Positions 23,038 through 31,925 of a DNA stretch of 35,142 bases are shown here, piece by piece. The number at the start of each line of letters is the position of its first letter. Position 1 is the first letter of the stretch. A program made the position numbers and the translations under genes. The stretch is from assembly GCA_007134885.1 (NCBI GenBank), contig SLJX01000015.1, forward strand, positions 1-35,142. Reading direction: 5' to 3'. Below the pieces are notes generated by a model. The model was not told the DNA's origin and searched no databases. It saw nothing but the letters and a program-made list of their open reading frames with translations. Source of the DNA: Halanaerobiaceae bacterium. Lineage in GTDB: Bacteria > Bacillota > Halanaerobiia > Halanaerobiales > Halarsenatibacteraceae.

Positions 23038-24651
23038 CTAGATTTGATAGAGCATTTCGTAATAATTTTTCAACATTCTCCGGGCAGAAAATCTATCCTT
23101 GGTGGTCTTGATGCTGTACTGCATCATCATCAGCCAGCGTTGCCGGTCTTCGTAGTAGGTAGGAACTACCTCGTTTAGCAGTACTTCATAGAGGGCATGA
23201 AGGTCGTGCTCATCCTGGCCCTCTCCCACATAACCGTTGCCAAACTGCCAGCCGTTGATTCCGTGCTGGCAGTTTTCTGACCACCATCCATCCAGGGTGC
23301 TGAAATTCAGCACCCCGTTCATAGCGGCTTTCATTCCGGAAGTTCCGCTGGCTTCCAGGGGTCGACGGGGGTTATTAAGCCAGACATCGCAACCCCGAGT
23401 CATCAGACGGCCAATTTTAATGTTATAATCTTCCAAAAAAGCCACACTCTGAGGATATTTTCTGGAGATGGAGACAATGTGAGCGATGATATCCTTGCCA
23501 ACATTATCTTCGGGATGAGCCTTGCCTGAGAAGACAAATTGAACTTTCTGTTCTTCCAGCAGGTGTTTGATCCGATCCAGCTGCCAGAATACCATGTCAG
23601 GCCTTTTATAACTGGCTGCCCGACGGGCAAAACCTATCAACAGGCGGTCCTGATTGAGCTGCTGGTCATTTTCATTATTAATAAAATCCAGCAGGTTCTG
23701 CTTGTTTTCTTTATGAAGCTTGGCTATTTTATTTTTATTAAATAAAACCTCCAGCATTCTGTCATCTACCCAGCTGTGGTGATGAACGCCGTTGGTTATT
23801 GAAAGTATAGGGGCCCGGTTATCGATATGTTTCCACATATCCCGGGCAGTTATACCGTGCAGCCGGGCTACTCCATTGGCCCGTGAGGCCAGGCGCAGGC
23901 CGGCAACGGTCATATTGAAGGGATTACCTCCTATCTGCTCCATTTCTTCCTGTGTTAAACCGTTGAAGGCTCCCACCTCCTTTAAATTTTCAACGGGGTG
24001 GGATTCATTGCCCTCCTCTACCGGGGTATGGGTGGTAAAGACAATTTTTTTTCGCAGCCTCTGCCAGGCTTCCTGAAAATCATAGCCCTGATTTATCAGC
24101 TCCCGGATCAGTTCTGTTCCGGCCAGCGCGGCATGTCCTTCATTAAAATGATAGATATCCACCTCTATCCCCAGCTTCCGCAGGGCCCGGACTCCTCCAA
24201 TACCCAGGACTATTTCCTGGGCAATTCTTTCCTCGGAGGAACCCATATACAATCTGTCGGTAATCCATTTCATATCCTGATTTTCTTCCAGGTTGGTGTC
24301 CAGCAGATAAATTGGCCTGTTGTTAAATTTATCGGCCTTCCAGACCCTGCACTTTACATCCTGCTCTTTGACCCTGACAGTGACAGTAATTCCTGTATCG
24401 CTGACATGTTTATAATTCTGTCCTTCAGGGGCATAGTTGTCATAGGGTCGTCCGTAATCATCTATCAACTGACGGGTGTAACCTTTATTCCACATAATCC
24501 CGATTCCGGTTACGGGAAGTTCCAGGTCCCGGGCGGTTTTCATGGTATCTCCGGCCAGTACACCCAGACCTCCGGAATAGATCCGAAATTCCTCATGCAG
24601 ACCGAACTCCATACAAAAATATGCTACTTTAACTTTGTTATCTAAGTTCAT
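23038..24651 (-). CDS. glgP: Short-form alpha-glucan phosphorylase
   Basis: This is a 537-residue GT35 phosphorylase that releases glucose-1-phosphate from glycogen or maltodextrin with inorganic phosphate. The N-terminal block YFCMEFGLHEEFRIYSGGLG, then LAGDTMKTARDL, is that of the short alpha-glucan family phosphorylases. FNEGHAAL, THTPVEEGNESH and FTTHT-type segments follow. The PLP-binding lysine lies in EASGTSGMKAAMNGVLN. It is much shorter than the 800-residue glycogen phosphorylases but normal for this clade. The ATG at 24651 is 13 nt from AGGAGG, longer than ideal, so a non-ATG start such as ATT at 24654 cannot be excluded. It is divergent from pulA and faces the DJ-1 gene at its end without a clear terminator. 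Confidence 0.92.
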   Translation of the reverse strand: MNLDNKVKVAYFCMEFGLHEEFRIYSGGLGVLAGDTMKTARDLELPVTGIGIMWNKGYTRQLIDDYGRPYDNYAPEGQNYKHVSDTGITVTVRVKEQDVKCRVWKADKFNNRPIYLLDTNLEENQDMKWITDRLYMGSSEERIAQEIVLGIGGVRALRKLGIEVDIYHFNEGHAALAGTELIRELINQGYDFQEAWQRLRKKIVFTTHTPVEEGNESHPVENLKEVGAFNGLTQEEMEQIGGNPFNMTVAGLRLASRANGVARLHGITARDMWKHIDNRAPILSITNGVHHHSWVDDRMLEVLFNKNKIAKLHKENKQNLLDFINNENDQQLNQDRLLIGFARRAASYKRPDMVFWQLDRIKHLLEEQKVQFVFSGKAHPEDNVGKDIIAHIVSISRKYPQSVAFLEDYNIKIGRLMTRGCDVWLNNPRRPLEASGTSGMKAAMNGVLNFSTLDGWWSENCQHGINGWQFGNGYVGEGQDEHDLHALYEVLLNEVVPTYYEDRQRWLMMMQYSIKTTKDRFSARRMLKNYYEMLYQI

Positions 24652-24705
24652 AATGGCTGGTAATCCTCCTCAATCAGAATTCTAAACTGCTCGGATATTT
24701 TATTT

Positions 24706-24734
24706 ATTATATCCTATTATTATGCTTAAGTAAA
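24706..24734 (-). promoter_or_regulatory. Promoter of glgP
   Basis: On the minus strand TTTACT (24729-24734) and a perfect TATAAT (24706-24711) are separated by 17 bp. Transcription would start near 24699, about 48 nt before the glgP start. The -35 box lies at the edge of the ACACTAAGAACAA repeat block. Confidence 0.6.
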
Positions 24735-24845
24735 ATACACTAAGAACAATTGCCCTATTGCTATTTTACACTAAGAACAATAAGAAGAACAAAAAGAACC
24801 AACTCTTTCAACATATACCCTGTAAAGATTTTACACTAAGAACAA
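24731..24845 (+). repeat. Clustered repeats, copies B and C, ending in ACACTAAGAACAA
   Basis: ACACTAAGAACAA occurs three times (starting 24737, 24768 and 24833). The second copy is preceded by the same CAATTGCCCTATTGCTATTT as copy A at 14.6 kb. The third is preceded by AACTCTTTCAACA, also shared with copy A. A purine-rich, low-complexity tract follows to about 24890. The elements look like dispersed REP-like sequences between glgP and pulA. Confidence 0.75.
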
Positions 24846-24913
24846 CAAGAGCAAAAACAAGAAAACAGGAAGAAGACAAGATCAATAAAACTTTTAATAA
24901 ATACCCTGTTTAT

Positions 24914-25078
24914 AATAATTATTCTGCAGTTATTTTTTCTAAGAAAAATATTCCCGGGAACCGGTTTTTTTCAAAGGTTGAGCTGGATAATGCTGAAAAA
25001 GAGGAGTTTTTCAAGAAATTGCGAATAGTTTATAGTAATAGATATTTTTGTTTTATTGATGTTTTTTTAAGGAGGTAA
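24914..25078 (+). pseudogene. Possible fragment of a REP-associated (RAYT/Y1) transposase
   Basis: An open frame here encodes KNIPGNRFFSKVELDNAEKE followed by EFFKKLRIVYSNRYF and a hydrophobic strand, then stops at 25078. The pattern of GNR-F-F, an acidic D.AEKE.F turn, K-x-LR helix and a final beta strand resembles the segment just before the HxH motif in REP-associated tyrosine transposases. The HxH and catalytic tyrosine are missing, so if this is real it is a dead fragment. Its proximity to the repeats at 24731-24845 supports the idea. The match is weak and made by eye. The pulA ribosome binding site begins directly after. Confidence 0.3.
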
Positions 25079-25082
25079 TCAA

Positions 25083-27017
25083 TTGGCGGCGGACAGGTCT
25101 TTTCTCAATACTGTGAGGGTACTGGAAACAGGAGAACGGGCTGCGAGGAGTCCGGCAGCCTGTTTCAGGCAGGAGCCGGGAATACTGGCAAATGAGGATA
25201 GCACAGGCTTCAATTTCTGGATTAAAAATGCTGACCGGGCAGCAGTAAAAATATCAGATTCTGAGACAGGTGAATTTCAGGAAGAAATAGAGTTGGAAGA
25301 AACAGCCGAAAATTACTGGTTTGCCAGGACTGCCAGGAACCTTCATGGCAGATATTATTTGCTGGAAATTGTGAGGGGCAGTTCCAGAATCCTGACTGTA
25401 GATCCCTGGGCCAGGGCTGTCGCTACCAACAGCAGGCGGGGATTGATTGTGGATCTGGAGTGCACCGACCCCCCGGGCTGGCAGGAGGACAGCCCTCCTG
25501 TGCTGGATTCCCCCGTAGATGCCGTAATATATGAAGTTCATGTTCGGGACTTCAGCTCTCATCCTGAATCGGGCCTCCAGCATCGGGGGAAGTATCTGGC
25601 CTTTACCGAAAGAGGCAGCTGCAATGCCGCAGGTTTGAGCACCGGTCTGGATCATCTGGTAGAGCTGGGAGTAACCCATGTTCAGCTGATGCCGGTCTTT
25701 GATTTTGCTACAGTTGATGATACCGACCCCGAGGATTATAACTGGGGTTATGACCCCCTTTACTATAACAGCCCCGAGGGTTCCTATGCCAGCAATCCGG
25801 CTGATTTCTCCCGGATTATCGAGCTGAAAAAGCTGGTGCTGGCTCTGCATAATCTGGGTATCGGGGTTATTATGGATGTGGTTTATAATCATACCTATTA
25901 TACCGGGAAATCAGCCCTGGAAAAGATAGCGCCCGGTTATTTTTACCGGAAAATTCCAGAAGGTGAAATTGCCAATGGCTCAGGGGTGGGTAACGAAATT
26001 GCCAGCGAGAAAGAAAAGGTCCGGGAGTTTCTAGTGAATTCGGTCTGCTACTGGGCCCGGGAATATCATCTCGATGGTTTCAGGTTTGATCTGATGGGCC
26101 TGATTGACAAAAAAACGATGCTGATCATTAAGCGGGAACTAAAGAAAATTAACGAAAATATTCTAATTTATGGAGAACCCTGGTATGCCCTGCCCCCTCA
26201 ACTCAAGGAAGAAAGATTGATGGTTAAGGGACAGCAGCGGGGAACAGGGATTGCCATCTTTAATGATGATTATCGTAATGCCATTAAAGGCTGCAATGAT
26301 GGCAAGGAAACCGGTTTTGCCAGCGGACGTTCTGAACTTTACCGGGAGATTAAAAAGGGAGTGGTGGGTCAGATTAATTATAATGATCAACTCCAGGGAT
26401 TAGCCAGAAGCCCGGAGGAAATAATTAATTATGTCAGTTGTCATGATAATTTAACTCTCTGGGATAAACTGGCTAAATCCTGCCCTCATGATACTCCCAG
26501 AACCCTGATTTTTCTGGACCGGATGGCTCAGGCTATAATTATGACCTCTCAGGGGGTACCCTTTCTCCAGGGCGGGGAAGAATTTCTCCGGACCAAATTT
26601 GGTCACAATAATTCCTACCGGGACGGAGATGAAATAAATGCCTTGAAATGGGATAGAAAAACCAAATACAAAGATACCTTCCACTATTATCGTGGTTTGA
26701 TTGAACTCAGAAAAAATCATCCAGCCTTCCGCCTCCGGAATCTGGAGGATATCCGAAAGTATTTGCGCTTTTTAGAGTCTCCCGAGGGTATTGTTGTTTT
26801 TAAACTGGGGCCCTGGGCTGGTGGAGACAGCTGGAAGGAAATTACCGTAATTTACAATGCCTGGTGGGAGTGGGTTAAAATTAAATTAAAGGGCAAAAAA
26901 AGATATCATGTGGTGGTGGATGACAGGCGGGCTGGAACAGATACCATACAAAGCTTCAGGCGGGCTGATGTCGATGCTCCTCCCCACAGTGTTATGGTTC
27001 TTTACAGCAATGATTGA
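25083..27017 (+). CDS. pulA: Type I pullulanase / glycogen debranching enzyme
   Basis: This 644-residue GH13 enzyme hydrolyses alpha-1,6 branches of glycogen, complementing the phosphorylase encoded divergently. It has an N-terminal CBM48-like region (about 30-140), then the pullulanase signature YNWGYDP (about 218). GH13 catalytic blocks follow: FRFDLMGLID with the nucleophile Asp (about 336), YGEPWYALP with the acid/base Glu (about 364), and VSCHDNLTLWD with the transition-state Asp (about 454). No signal peptide is visible, so it acts in the cytoplasm on stored glycogen rather than on external pullulan. TTG at 25083 follows AAGGAGGTAATCAA at ideal spacing. The C-terminal beta domain ends normally at VMVLYSND. 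Confidence 0.93.
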   Translation: MAADRSFLNTVRVLETGERAARSPAACFRQEPGILANEDSTGFNFWIKNADRAAVKISDSETGEFQEEIELEETAENYWFARTARNLHGRYYLLEIVRGSSRILTVDPWARAVATNSRRGLIVDLECTDPPGWQEDSPPVLDSPVDAVIYEVHVRDFSSHPESGLQHRGKYLAFTERGSCNAAGLSTGLDHLVELGVTHVQLMPVFDFATVDDTDPEDYNWGYDPLYYNSPEGSYASNPADFSRIIELKKLVLALHNLGIGVIMDVVYNHTYYTGKSALEKIAPGYFYRKIPEGEIANGSGVGNEIASEKEKVREFLVNSVCYWAREYHLDGFRFDLMGLIDKKTMLIIKRELKKINENILIYGEPWYALPPQLKEERLMVKGQQRGTGIAIFNDDYRNAIKGCNDGKETGFASGRSELYREIKKGVVGQINYNDQLQGLARSPEEIINYVSCHDNLTLWDKLAKSCPHDTPRTLIFLDRMAQAIIMTSQGVPFLQGGEEFLRTKFGHNNSYRDGDEINALKWDRKTKYKDTFHYYRGLIELRKNHPAFRLRNLEDIRKYLRFLESPEGIVVFKLGPWAGGDSWKEITVIYNAWWEWVKIKLKGKKRYHVVVDDRRAGTDTIQSFRRADVDAPPHSVMVLYSND

Positions 27018-27092
27018 ACTGCTGCTAAGGCTTTCTGGCTTTTTGCTATAAAATGGTAGAAAGAGGGCAAACAAGAGGTCAAACAAAGGGAA

Positions 27093-27191
27093 ATGAAATT
27101 TAAATTGTTAACAGCTGTAGCTGAAATAATCAAGCATTATCCAGGTAAGAAATATTTTTCTGAATTTGCCAGAAATAACAGTATTTATTAA
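27093..27191 (+). CDS. Possible 32-residue small protein
   Basis: ATG at 27093 follows AAACAAAGGGAA and opens a 32-codon frame, MKFKLLTAVAEIIKHYPGKK then YFSEFARNNSIY, ending in TAA at 27191, directly before the terminator hairpin at 27208. The peptide is basic with an amphipathic helix-like start. I see no relative. It occupies the otherwise empty 328-bp gap between pulA and glgD (27018-27345) and could be real or chance. Confidence 0.3.
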   Translation: MKFKLLTAVAEIIKHYPGKKYFSEFARNNSIY

Positions 27192-27207
27192 GTAAGCATT
27201 TAGAGAA

Positions 27208-27246
27208 GAAAAGCGCTTTCCCGAGGAGGGGAAAGCGTTTTCTTAT
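27208..27246 (+). terminator. Rho-independent terminator after pulA
   Basis: CGCTTTCCC (27214-27222) pairs perfectly with GGGAAAGCG (27229-27237) around a GAGGAG loop. GAAAA and TTTTC flank the stem and extend it past a bulged G. It is followed by TTAT on the plus strand and A/T-rich sequence on the other, so it may work in both directions. It separates pulA from the convergent glgD. Confidence 0.8.
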
Positions 27247-27345
27247 GGCATGAAATTATTTTGGTGTTCTTTTATTTTGGGTGCTTATAAGCAGTTAACC
27301 GGCCGGGGGTTCCTGCCGCTGGTGAACAGAGGAAACCGGGTGGCT

Positions 27346-28461
27346 CTATATGACCGAGTTTTTTTCAATAATCAGAGGGAAGGCCGGGTCACCTCTAAGT
27401 TCTTTGCCGGGATTAATCCGGACATTTTTATCCACAATGACATTTTCTAGAACGGCATTCTCTTTGACCTCAGATTTCTGCATAACTACCGAATTTTTCA
27501 CCCGGGCTCCCTGACGGATTTTTACTCCCCTAAAGAGCACGGAATTTTCTACCTCGCCATCAATTAAGCAGCCGTTGGCGGCTATAAGGTTATTGACCCG
27601 GGAATTGATGGTATATTTGGTGGCGGCTTCATCCTTGGGTTTGGTAAAAATTGGCCCGATTCCTTCAAAGAGATCCTGGAAAATTTCCGGCTGAAGCATT
27701 TCCAGATTACGCCGGTAATACTCGCTGACCGAACCGATGATAGCAATATAATCGTGAACAGGAAAGCCCTGAACATCATAAAAACTTAAGCGGGAGGCAA
27801 TGCCGTTTTTTTCAAAATCCCACTGGCCGGTGGCCACTGAGTTATCAATAATATCCAGCAGAATATCTTTTTTCATAATGTATCTTTTTAGGGAGACTCT
27901 GGTATCCCGACGGGTGTCGGGATTAACCTTCATGTCAATCAGCTTATCCTCGCTGTCGGTTTTGATGGTGGTATAATGCGAGTCCCGGTGCATGGTTTCT
28001 AAGTCTTTATAGATAACTGTGATATCTGCCCCGGATTTAATATGATGATCAAAGGCCCTGCGATAATTTATGTTGCAAACGATAAAGGGATAGGCCACAA
28101 TCACATACTCCTGGCTGGAGCGATGCAGATAATCCATATTGGTATAGAGATTTTCGATATCCCCCTTATAAATCTGATTGTCGCCGTAAATATGGGCCGG
28201 AGGCAGTAAAAACAAACCGTCCTTCTTGGTGTCCAGTCCCCAGGCTTTGCCGGGACCGATATGGTCCAGCAAAGAGCGGAATCGGCTCTCCAGCAGGATT
28301 CCCACATTTTTAATTCCGGAATTAACCATGTTGGATAGAGGGAAGTCAATCAGCCGATGTCTGGCTGCGATTGGTGTCGAAGCCAGGGAACGGTGAGCGG
28401 TGATCTCTTTGAGTGAAATTCCCTGAGGATTATTATTTATTATTCCCATTACATTATTCAT
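27346..28461 (-). CDS. glgD: Glucose-1-phosphate adenylyltransferase subunit GlgD
   Basis: This is a 371-residue partner of GlgC in ADP-glucose synthesis. The nucleotidyltransferase fold is retained but the N-terminal GGxGxRL pyrophosphorylase loop seen in GlgC is replaced (MNNVMGIINNNPQGISLKEI, then TAHRSLASTPIAARHRLIDF). This is typical of GlgD, which is regulatory or weakly active and enhances GlgC in Firmicutes. C-terminal left-handed beta-helix repeats are present (IDGEVENSVLFRGVKI, VKNSVVMQKSEV). ATG 28461 follows GGGAGGTAGC; an upstream extension to 28548 would overlap glgC. It begins 25 bp after glgC and is the last gene of glgB-glgC-glgD. Confidence 0.93.
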   Translation of the reverse strand: MNNVMGIINNNPQGISLKEITAHRSLASTPIAARHRLIDFPLSNMVNSGIKNVGILLESRFRSLLDHIGPGKAWGLDTKKDGLFLLPPAHIYGDNQIYKGDIENLYTNMDYLHRSSQEYVIVAYPFIVCNINYRRAFDHHIKSGADITVIYKDLETMHRDSHYTTIKTDSEDKLIDMKVNPDTRRDTRVSLKRYIMKKDILLDIIDNSVATGQWDFEKNGIASRLSFYDVQGFPVHDYIAIIGSVSEYYRRNLEMLQPEIFQDLFEGIGPIFTKPKDEAATKYTINSRVNNLIAANGCLIDGEVENSVLFRGVKIRQGARVKNSVVMQKSEVKENAVLENVIVDKNVRINPGKELRGDPAFPLIIEKNSVI

Positions 28462-28486
28462 CTCTGCTACCTCCCTTTTTTTAGAT

Positions 28487-29665
28487 TTAACCGATGACAG
28501 ATCCGTGCTCAATGATTCTGCCGTTGGAGATTGTTTCGCCTTCGCCAATTACGGAAATCTCGAATTCCTCGGTTTCTCCAACACCGATGCGGGCATTATC
28601 CTTGACAACCGAGTTCTGGCCGATAATCGTCTTGTTGATATAGGCGCCCTTTTCAATGGTTACATTAGGCATAATCACCGAATCCTTAATAACCGCATCT
28701 TCTCCAATATCAACCCCGAAAAAGAGCACAGAATTCTCCACCTTGCCCCGGATTTTGGTACCCTTATTGATCATGGAATGGGAAATGGTGGCAGTCCGGC
28801 TGACGAACTGAGGAGGACGATTGGGGTTAACGCTGGAAATTACCCAGCTGCGGTCATAGAGGTTCAACCCTTTGCTTTTTTCAGCTAGCAGATCCATGTG
28901 GGTTTCCCAGTAGCTTTTGATGGTTCCCACATCTTTCCAGTAACCGTCAAAGGTGTAGGCAAAAACCTTGCGATTATCGTTCAGCATGGCCGGAATGATG
29001 TTTTTACCAAAATCATGGGCTGAATCATCATTCCGGGCATTCTTTTCCAGATAATCCCGCAGGAGCGGCCAGTTAAAGATATAAATACCCAGAGAGGCCA
29101 GGTTGCTTTTAGCTTCCTCCGGTTTTTCCTGGAACTCGATGATACGGTCCTCTTCATTTGTATTCATTATCCCGAAACGGTAGGTTTCTTCCCAGGGGAC
29201 TTCCAGGACAGCTATACTGGCTTCCGAATTCCACTGTTTATGCTGAGCCAGCATGCGAGAATAGTCCATCTTGTAGATATGGTCGCCGGAAAGAACCAGA
29301 ATGTATTCAGGATCATAGAGCTCAATGTAATTTATATTCTGGTAAATGGCATCGGCCGTGCCTTTGTACCAGGAGCCTCCTGTTTCCCGCAGGTAGGGGG
29401 GAAGCACGGTAACCCCTCCATCCCGGCGGTCTAAGTCCCAGGAACTACCATTACCGATGTAGGAGTTCAACACCAGGGGCTCATACTGTGTCAGGACGCC
29501 GACAGTATCAATGCCGGAGTTGGTACAGTTGCTTAAGGGAAAATCAATCAGCCGGTATTCTGCCCCAAAGGGAACGGCCGGTTTGGCTATATTCTTGGTT
29601 AAAACACCCAGCCGGGTACCCTTGCCTCCAGCCAGTAGCATGGCGACAATTTCTTTTTTTGACAT
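28487..29665 (-). CDS. glgC: Glucose-1-phosphate adenylyltransferase, catalytic subunit
   Basis: This 392-residue enzyme makes ADP-glucose from ATP and glucose-1-phosphate, the committed step of glycogen synthesis. It has the intact catalytic loop [27 protein letters not shown] and [11 protein letters not shown]. Downstream are [12 protein letters not shown] (metal-binding Asp), [12 protein letters not shown] (glucose-1-phosphate contact), DVGTI and beta-helix repeats at the C-terminus. ATG 29665 follows GGAGGGATAG. It is followed by glgD and preceded by a 179-bp gap after glgB, so the three may be one transcript or glgC may have an internal promoter. Length is standard for bacterial GlgC. 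Confidence 0.96.
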   Translation of the reverse strand: MSKKEIVAMLLAGGKGTRLGVLTKNIAKPAVPFGAEYRLIDFPLSNCTNSGIDTVGVLTQYEPLVLNSYIGNGSSWDLDRRDGGVTVLPPYLRETGGSWYKGTADAIYQNINYIELYDPEYILVLSGDHIYKMDYSRMLAQHKQWNSEASIAVLEVPWEETYRFGIMNTNEEDRIIEFQEKPEEAKSNLASLGIYIFNWPLLRDYLEKNARNDDSAHDFGKNIIPAMLNDNRKVFAYTFDGYWKDVGTIKSYWETHMDLLAEKSKGLNLYDRSWVISSVNPNRPPQFVSRTATISHSMINKGTKIRGKVENSVLFFGVDIGEDAVIKDSVIMPNVTIEKGAYINKTIIGQNSVVKDNARIGVGETEEFEISVIGEGETISNGRIIEHGSVIG

Positions 29666-29794
29666 TTCTATCCCTCCTGAAGTCTGGATTTGCAGCTTTT
29701 CCAAAAACTTTCTGGGTTTTTCAAACCTGAGATAATCCTATTAATTAACAGGATAAAACTTAAAAGTGAAAAATCAATTAATTAAAAATTTATT

Positions 29795-29843
29795 CTGCCA
29801 GAACCGGGAAAAACTTTTAGGGGTCCGGCAGGAACCCTGGCAG
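29795..29843 (-). promoter_or_regulatory. Inverted repeat between glgB and glgC
   Basis: CTGCCAG (29795-29801) and CTGGCAG (29837-29843) are perfect 7-bp arms about 35 bp apart, with inner partial pairing. They lie just after the glgB stop; the minus strand continues AATAAATTTTT. This could be a leaky terminator or processing site that sets the level of glgC-glgD relative to glgB. Confidence 0.4.
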
Positions 29844-29844
29844 T

Positions 29845-31731
29845 TTATTCCGGTTTGAGAAAGAGGGCTCCCAGCGGTGGCAGGGTTAGGTCCAGGGAAT
29901 TGGGTCGGCCGTGAAATTCTCTGGGTTCAGATTGATAGGACTTCCTGCCACAGTAGCCTGAGCCACCAAAAGCTGGATTGTCACTGTTAAGAATAACCTG
30001 ATAGTTTCCGGAACGAGGAACTCCAATGCGATAACTATCCCGGGGGACCGGGGTAAAATTCAGAACAGCAATCAGAGGATTGTCGTTGGTGTCATAACGG
30101 ATATAGCTTAAAATACTCTGGCTGTAATCATTGGGTTCAATCCACTTAAAACCTTCCTTTTCATAATCCAGTTCCCAGAGAGGAGGATTATTTAGGTAAA
30201 GACGGTTGATTTCAGAGGTAAAATCACGGGTCTTTCGGTGCATGGGGTAATCCAGCAGAAACCAGTCCAGTTCCTGGCGATAATTCCATTCAATAAACTG
30301 GCCGAATTCTCCGCCCATGAAGAGCAGATTCTTGCCAGGATGGGCAATCATATGGGCCAGCAGCAGCTTGAGATTGGCAAACATCTGCCAGTAATCCCCG
30401 GGCATTTTATCCAGCAGCGATTTTTTGCCGTGGACCACCTCATCATGGGAAAGAGGCAGAATAAAATTTTCTGAGTAGGCATACATCAGAGAAAAGGTAA
30501 GTTTATTGTGTTCCCATTTGCGGAAAATCGGATCGGATTCCATGTATTCCAGCACATCATTCATCCAGCCCATATTCCATTTAAAATTAAAGCCCAGTCC
30601 GCCAATATAACCGGGGCCGGTAACCTGAGGCCAGTCGGTTGATTCTTCAGCGATCATCATGGCTTCAGGATAACGCCTGAAGACCTCTTCATTCAGCTGG
30701 CGCAGGAATTTTATTGCTGAAATGTTTTCCCGGCCTCCATATTCATTGGGGCGCCATTCTCCTTCCTCTTTGCCGTAATTTAGATAGATCATGTTGCTAA
30801 CGGCATCAGCTCTGATTCCATCGATATGAAACCTATCAAACCAGAAGATGGCATTGGAGATGAGAAAACTCCAGACTTCGGGCTGATTAAAGTCAAAATT
30901 GAGGGTGTCCCACTGGGGATTTTCTGCCCGCCGGGGATCGGCGCTTTCAAAAAGTTCGGTACCATCAAAGAGCCTGAGACCGTGATCATCCTTGCAGAAG
31001 TGACTGGGTACCCAGTCTATTATTACGCCAATCCCGGCCTGATGACAGCGGTCGATCAGATACATGAAGTCCTCTGGCCTTCCGTAACGGCTGGTTACGG
31101 CATAATAACCTGTGGTCTGATAACCCCAGGAACCGTCAAAGGGATGCTCGGCCACCGGCATCAGCTCGATATGGGTGTAGCTCATCTTTCTGACATAATC
31201 TATCAGCCTGTCAGCCAGCTGGCGATAGTTTAAGGGCTGATTTTCCTCATCCCGTCTCCAGGAACCCAGATGGACCTCATAGATGGAAATCGGTTGCTGT
31301 AATATATCATGTTTGCTGCGTTTTTCTAGCCAGGTTTGATCATTCCAGCTGTACTTGTCCAGCTGGGTGACAATTGAAGCGGTCTTTGGTTTTTTTTCGC
31401 TAAAAAAACCATAGGGATCGGACTTAATCCGGCTGGTTTCCTGGGGTCCGGTGAGATAGTACTTATATTTATCACCGGGTCCGGCTCCCTCGATAAAGCC
31501 GGACCAGAGACCGGAATCTTTAATTTTTTGCAGCCGGTCGGCTTCAGGACTCCAGTCATTAAAATCGCCAATGACAGCCACGTAACTGGCCTGAGGGGCC
31601 CAGACAGTAAAACGCACTCCTTTAATTCCCTGCTTTTGTCCGGGATGGGCTCCCATGAATTTATAGGACTGAAAGTGCCGTCCCTGGTGGAAAAGGTAAC
31701 GGTCGTAGTTGCTGGGTAGATCGGCAGCCAT
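29845..31731 (-). CDS. glgB: 1,4-alpha-glucan branching enzyme
   Basis: This 628-residue GH13 transferase makes alpha-1,6 branches in glycogen. It has a CBM48 domain (about 38-105, FTVWAPQASYVAVIGDFNDW), then SWGYQTTGYY. The catalytic centre is D309 (FHIDGIRADAV) as nucleophile, E362 (MIAEESTDWP) as acid/base and the LSHDEVVHGKKSL aspartate. EFGQFIEWNYRQELDW is also a GlgB signature. The extra N1 domain of the long E. coli enzyme is absent, as in most Firmicutes. ATG 31731 follows AAAGGAG by 8 nt. It is divergent from glgA with a 194-bp shared upstream region and leads the glgB-glgC-glgD group. Confidence 0.96.
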   Translation of the reverse strand: MAADLPSNYDRYLFHQGRHFQSYKFMGAHPGQKQGIKGVRFTVWAPQASYVAVIGDFNDWSPEADRLQKIKDSGLWSGFIEGAGPGDKYKYYLTGPQETSRIKSDPYGFFSEKKPKTASIVTQLDKYSWNDQTWLEKRSKHDILQQPISIYEVHLGSWRRDEENQPLNYRQLADRLIDYVRKMSYTHIELMPVAEHPFDGSWGYQTTGYYAVTSRYGRPEDFMYLIDRCHQAGIGVIIDWVPSHFCKDDHGLRLFDGTELFESADPRRAENPQWDTLNFDFNQPEVWSFLISNAIFWFDRFHIDGIRADAVSNMIYLNYGKEEGEWRPNEYGGRENISAIKFLRQLNEEVFRRYPEAMMIAEESTDWPQVTGPGYIGGLGFNFKWNMGWMNDVLEYMESDPIFRKWEHNKLTFSLMYAYSENFILPLSHDEVVHGKKSLLDKMPGDYWQMFANLKLLLAHMIAHPGKNLLFMGGEFGQFIEWNYRQELDWFLLDYPMHRKTRDFTSEINRLYLNNPPLWELDYEKEGFKWIEPNDYSQSILSYIRYDTNDNPLIAVLNFTPVPRDSYRIGVPRSGNYQVILNSDNPAFGGSGYCGRKSYQSEPREFHGRPNSLDLTLPPLGALFLKPE

Positions 31732-31866
31732 GGAAAAAACTCCTTTCCGGGCAGATAATTTGACCGGGTTTTAACCGGGGATTGATAGCAATAACAAATA
31801 TTTTTGATCTGGAAAATCCTCTGTATAATAATATTTCGCTACTAATTTTAAAAAACCTGCAAGAGT

Positions 31867-31895
31867 TTGACAGGCTCTCTTTATTTTAATAAAAT
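31867..31895 (+). promoter_or_regulatory. Promoter of the glgA unit
   Basis: A perfect TTGACA (31867-31872) and TAAAAT (31890-31895) are spaced 17 bp apart. The start would be near 31902, 24 nt before the glgA ATG. On the opposite strand a TATTAT box around 31830 may serve glgB, with a weak -35. An imperfect palindrome CCGGGTTTTAACCGGGG (31764-31780) lies between that box and glgB. Confidence 0.7.
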
Positions 31896-31925
31896 TAAAC
31901 TATCCTTAAGTATGGAGGTGCTGAG

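Noticed and set aside
24731-24845. CRISPR array at the ACACTAAGAACAA repeats
   Set aside because: Spacing is irregular (31 and 65 bp), conserved parts are short and differ in extent, and a further copy sits alone 10 kb away; dispersed repeats fit better.
27250-27450. 66-codon open frame on the plus strand
   Set aside because: It starts just after the terminator hairpin and runs into the 3' end of glgD; no ribosome binding site.
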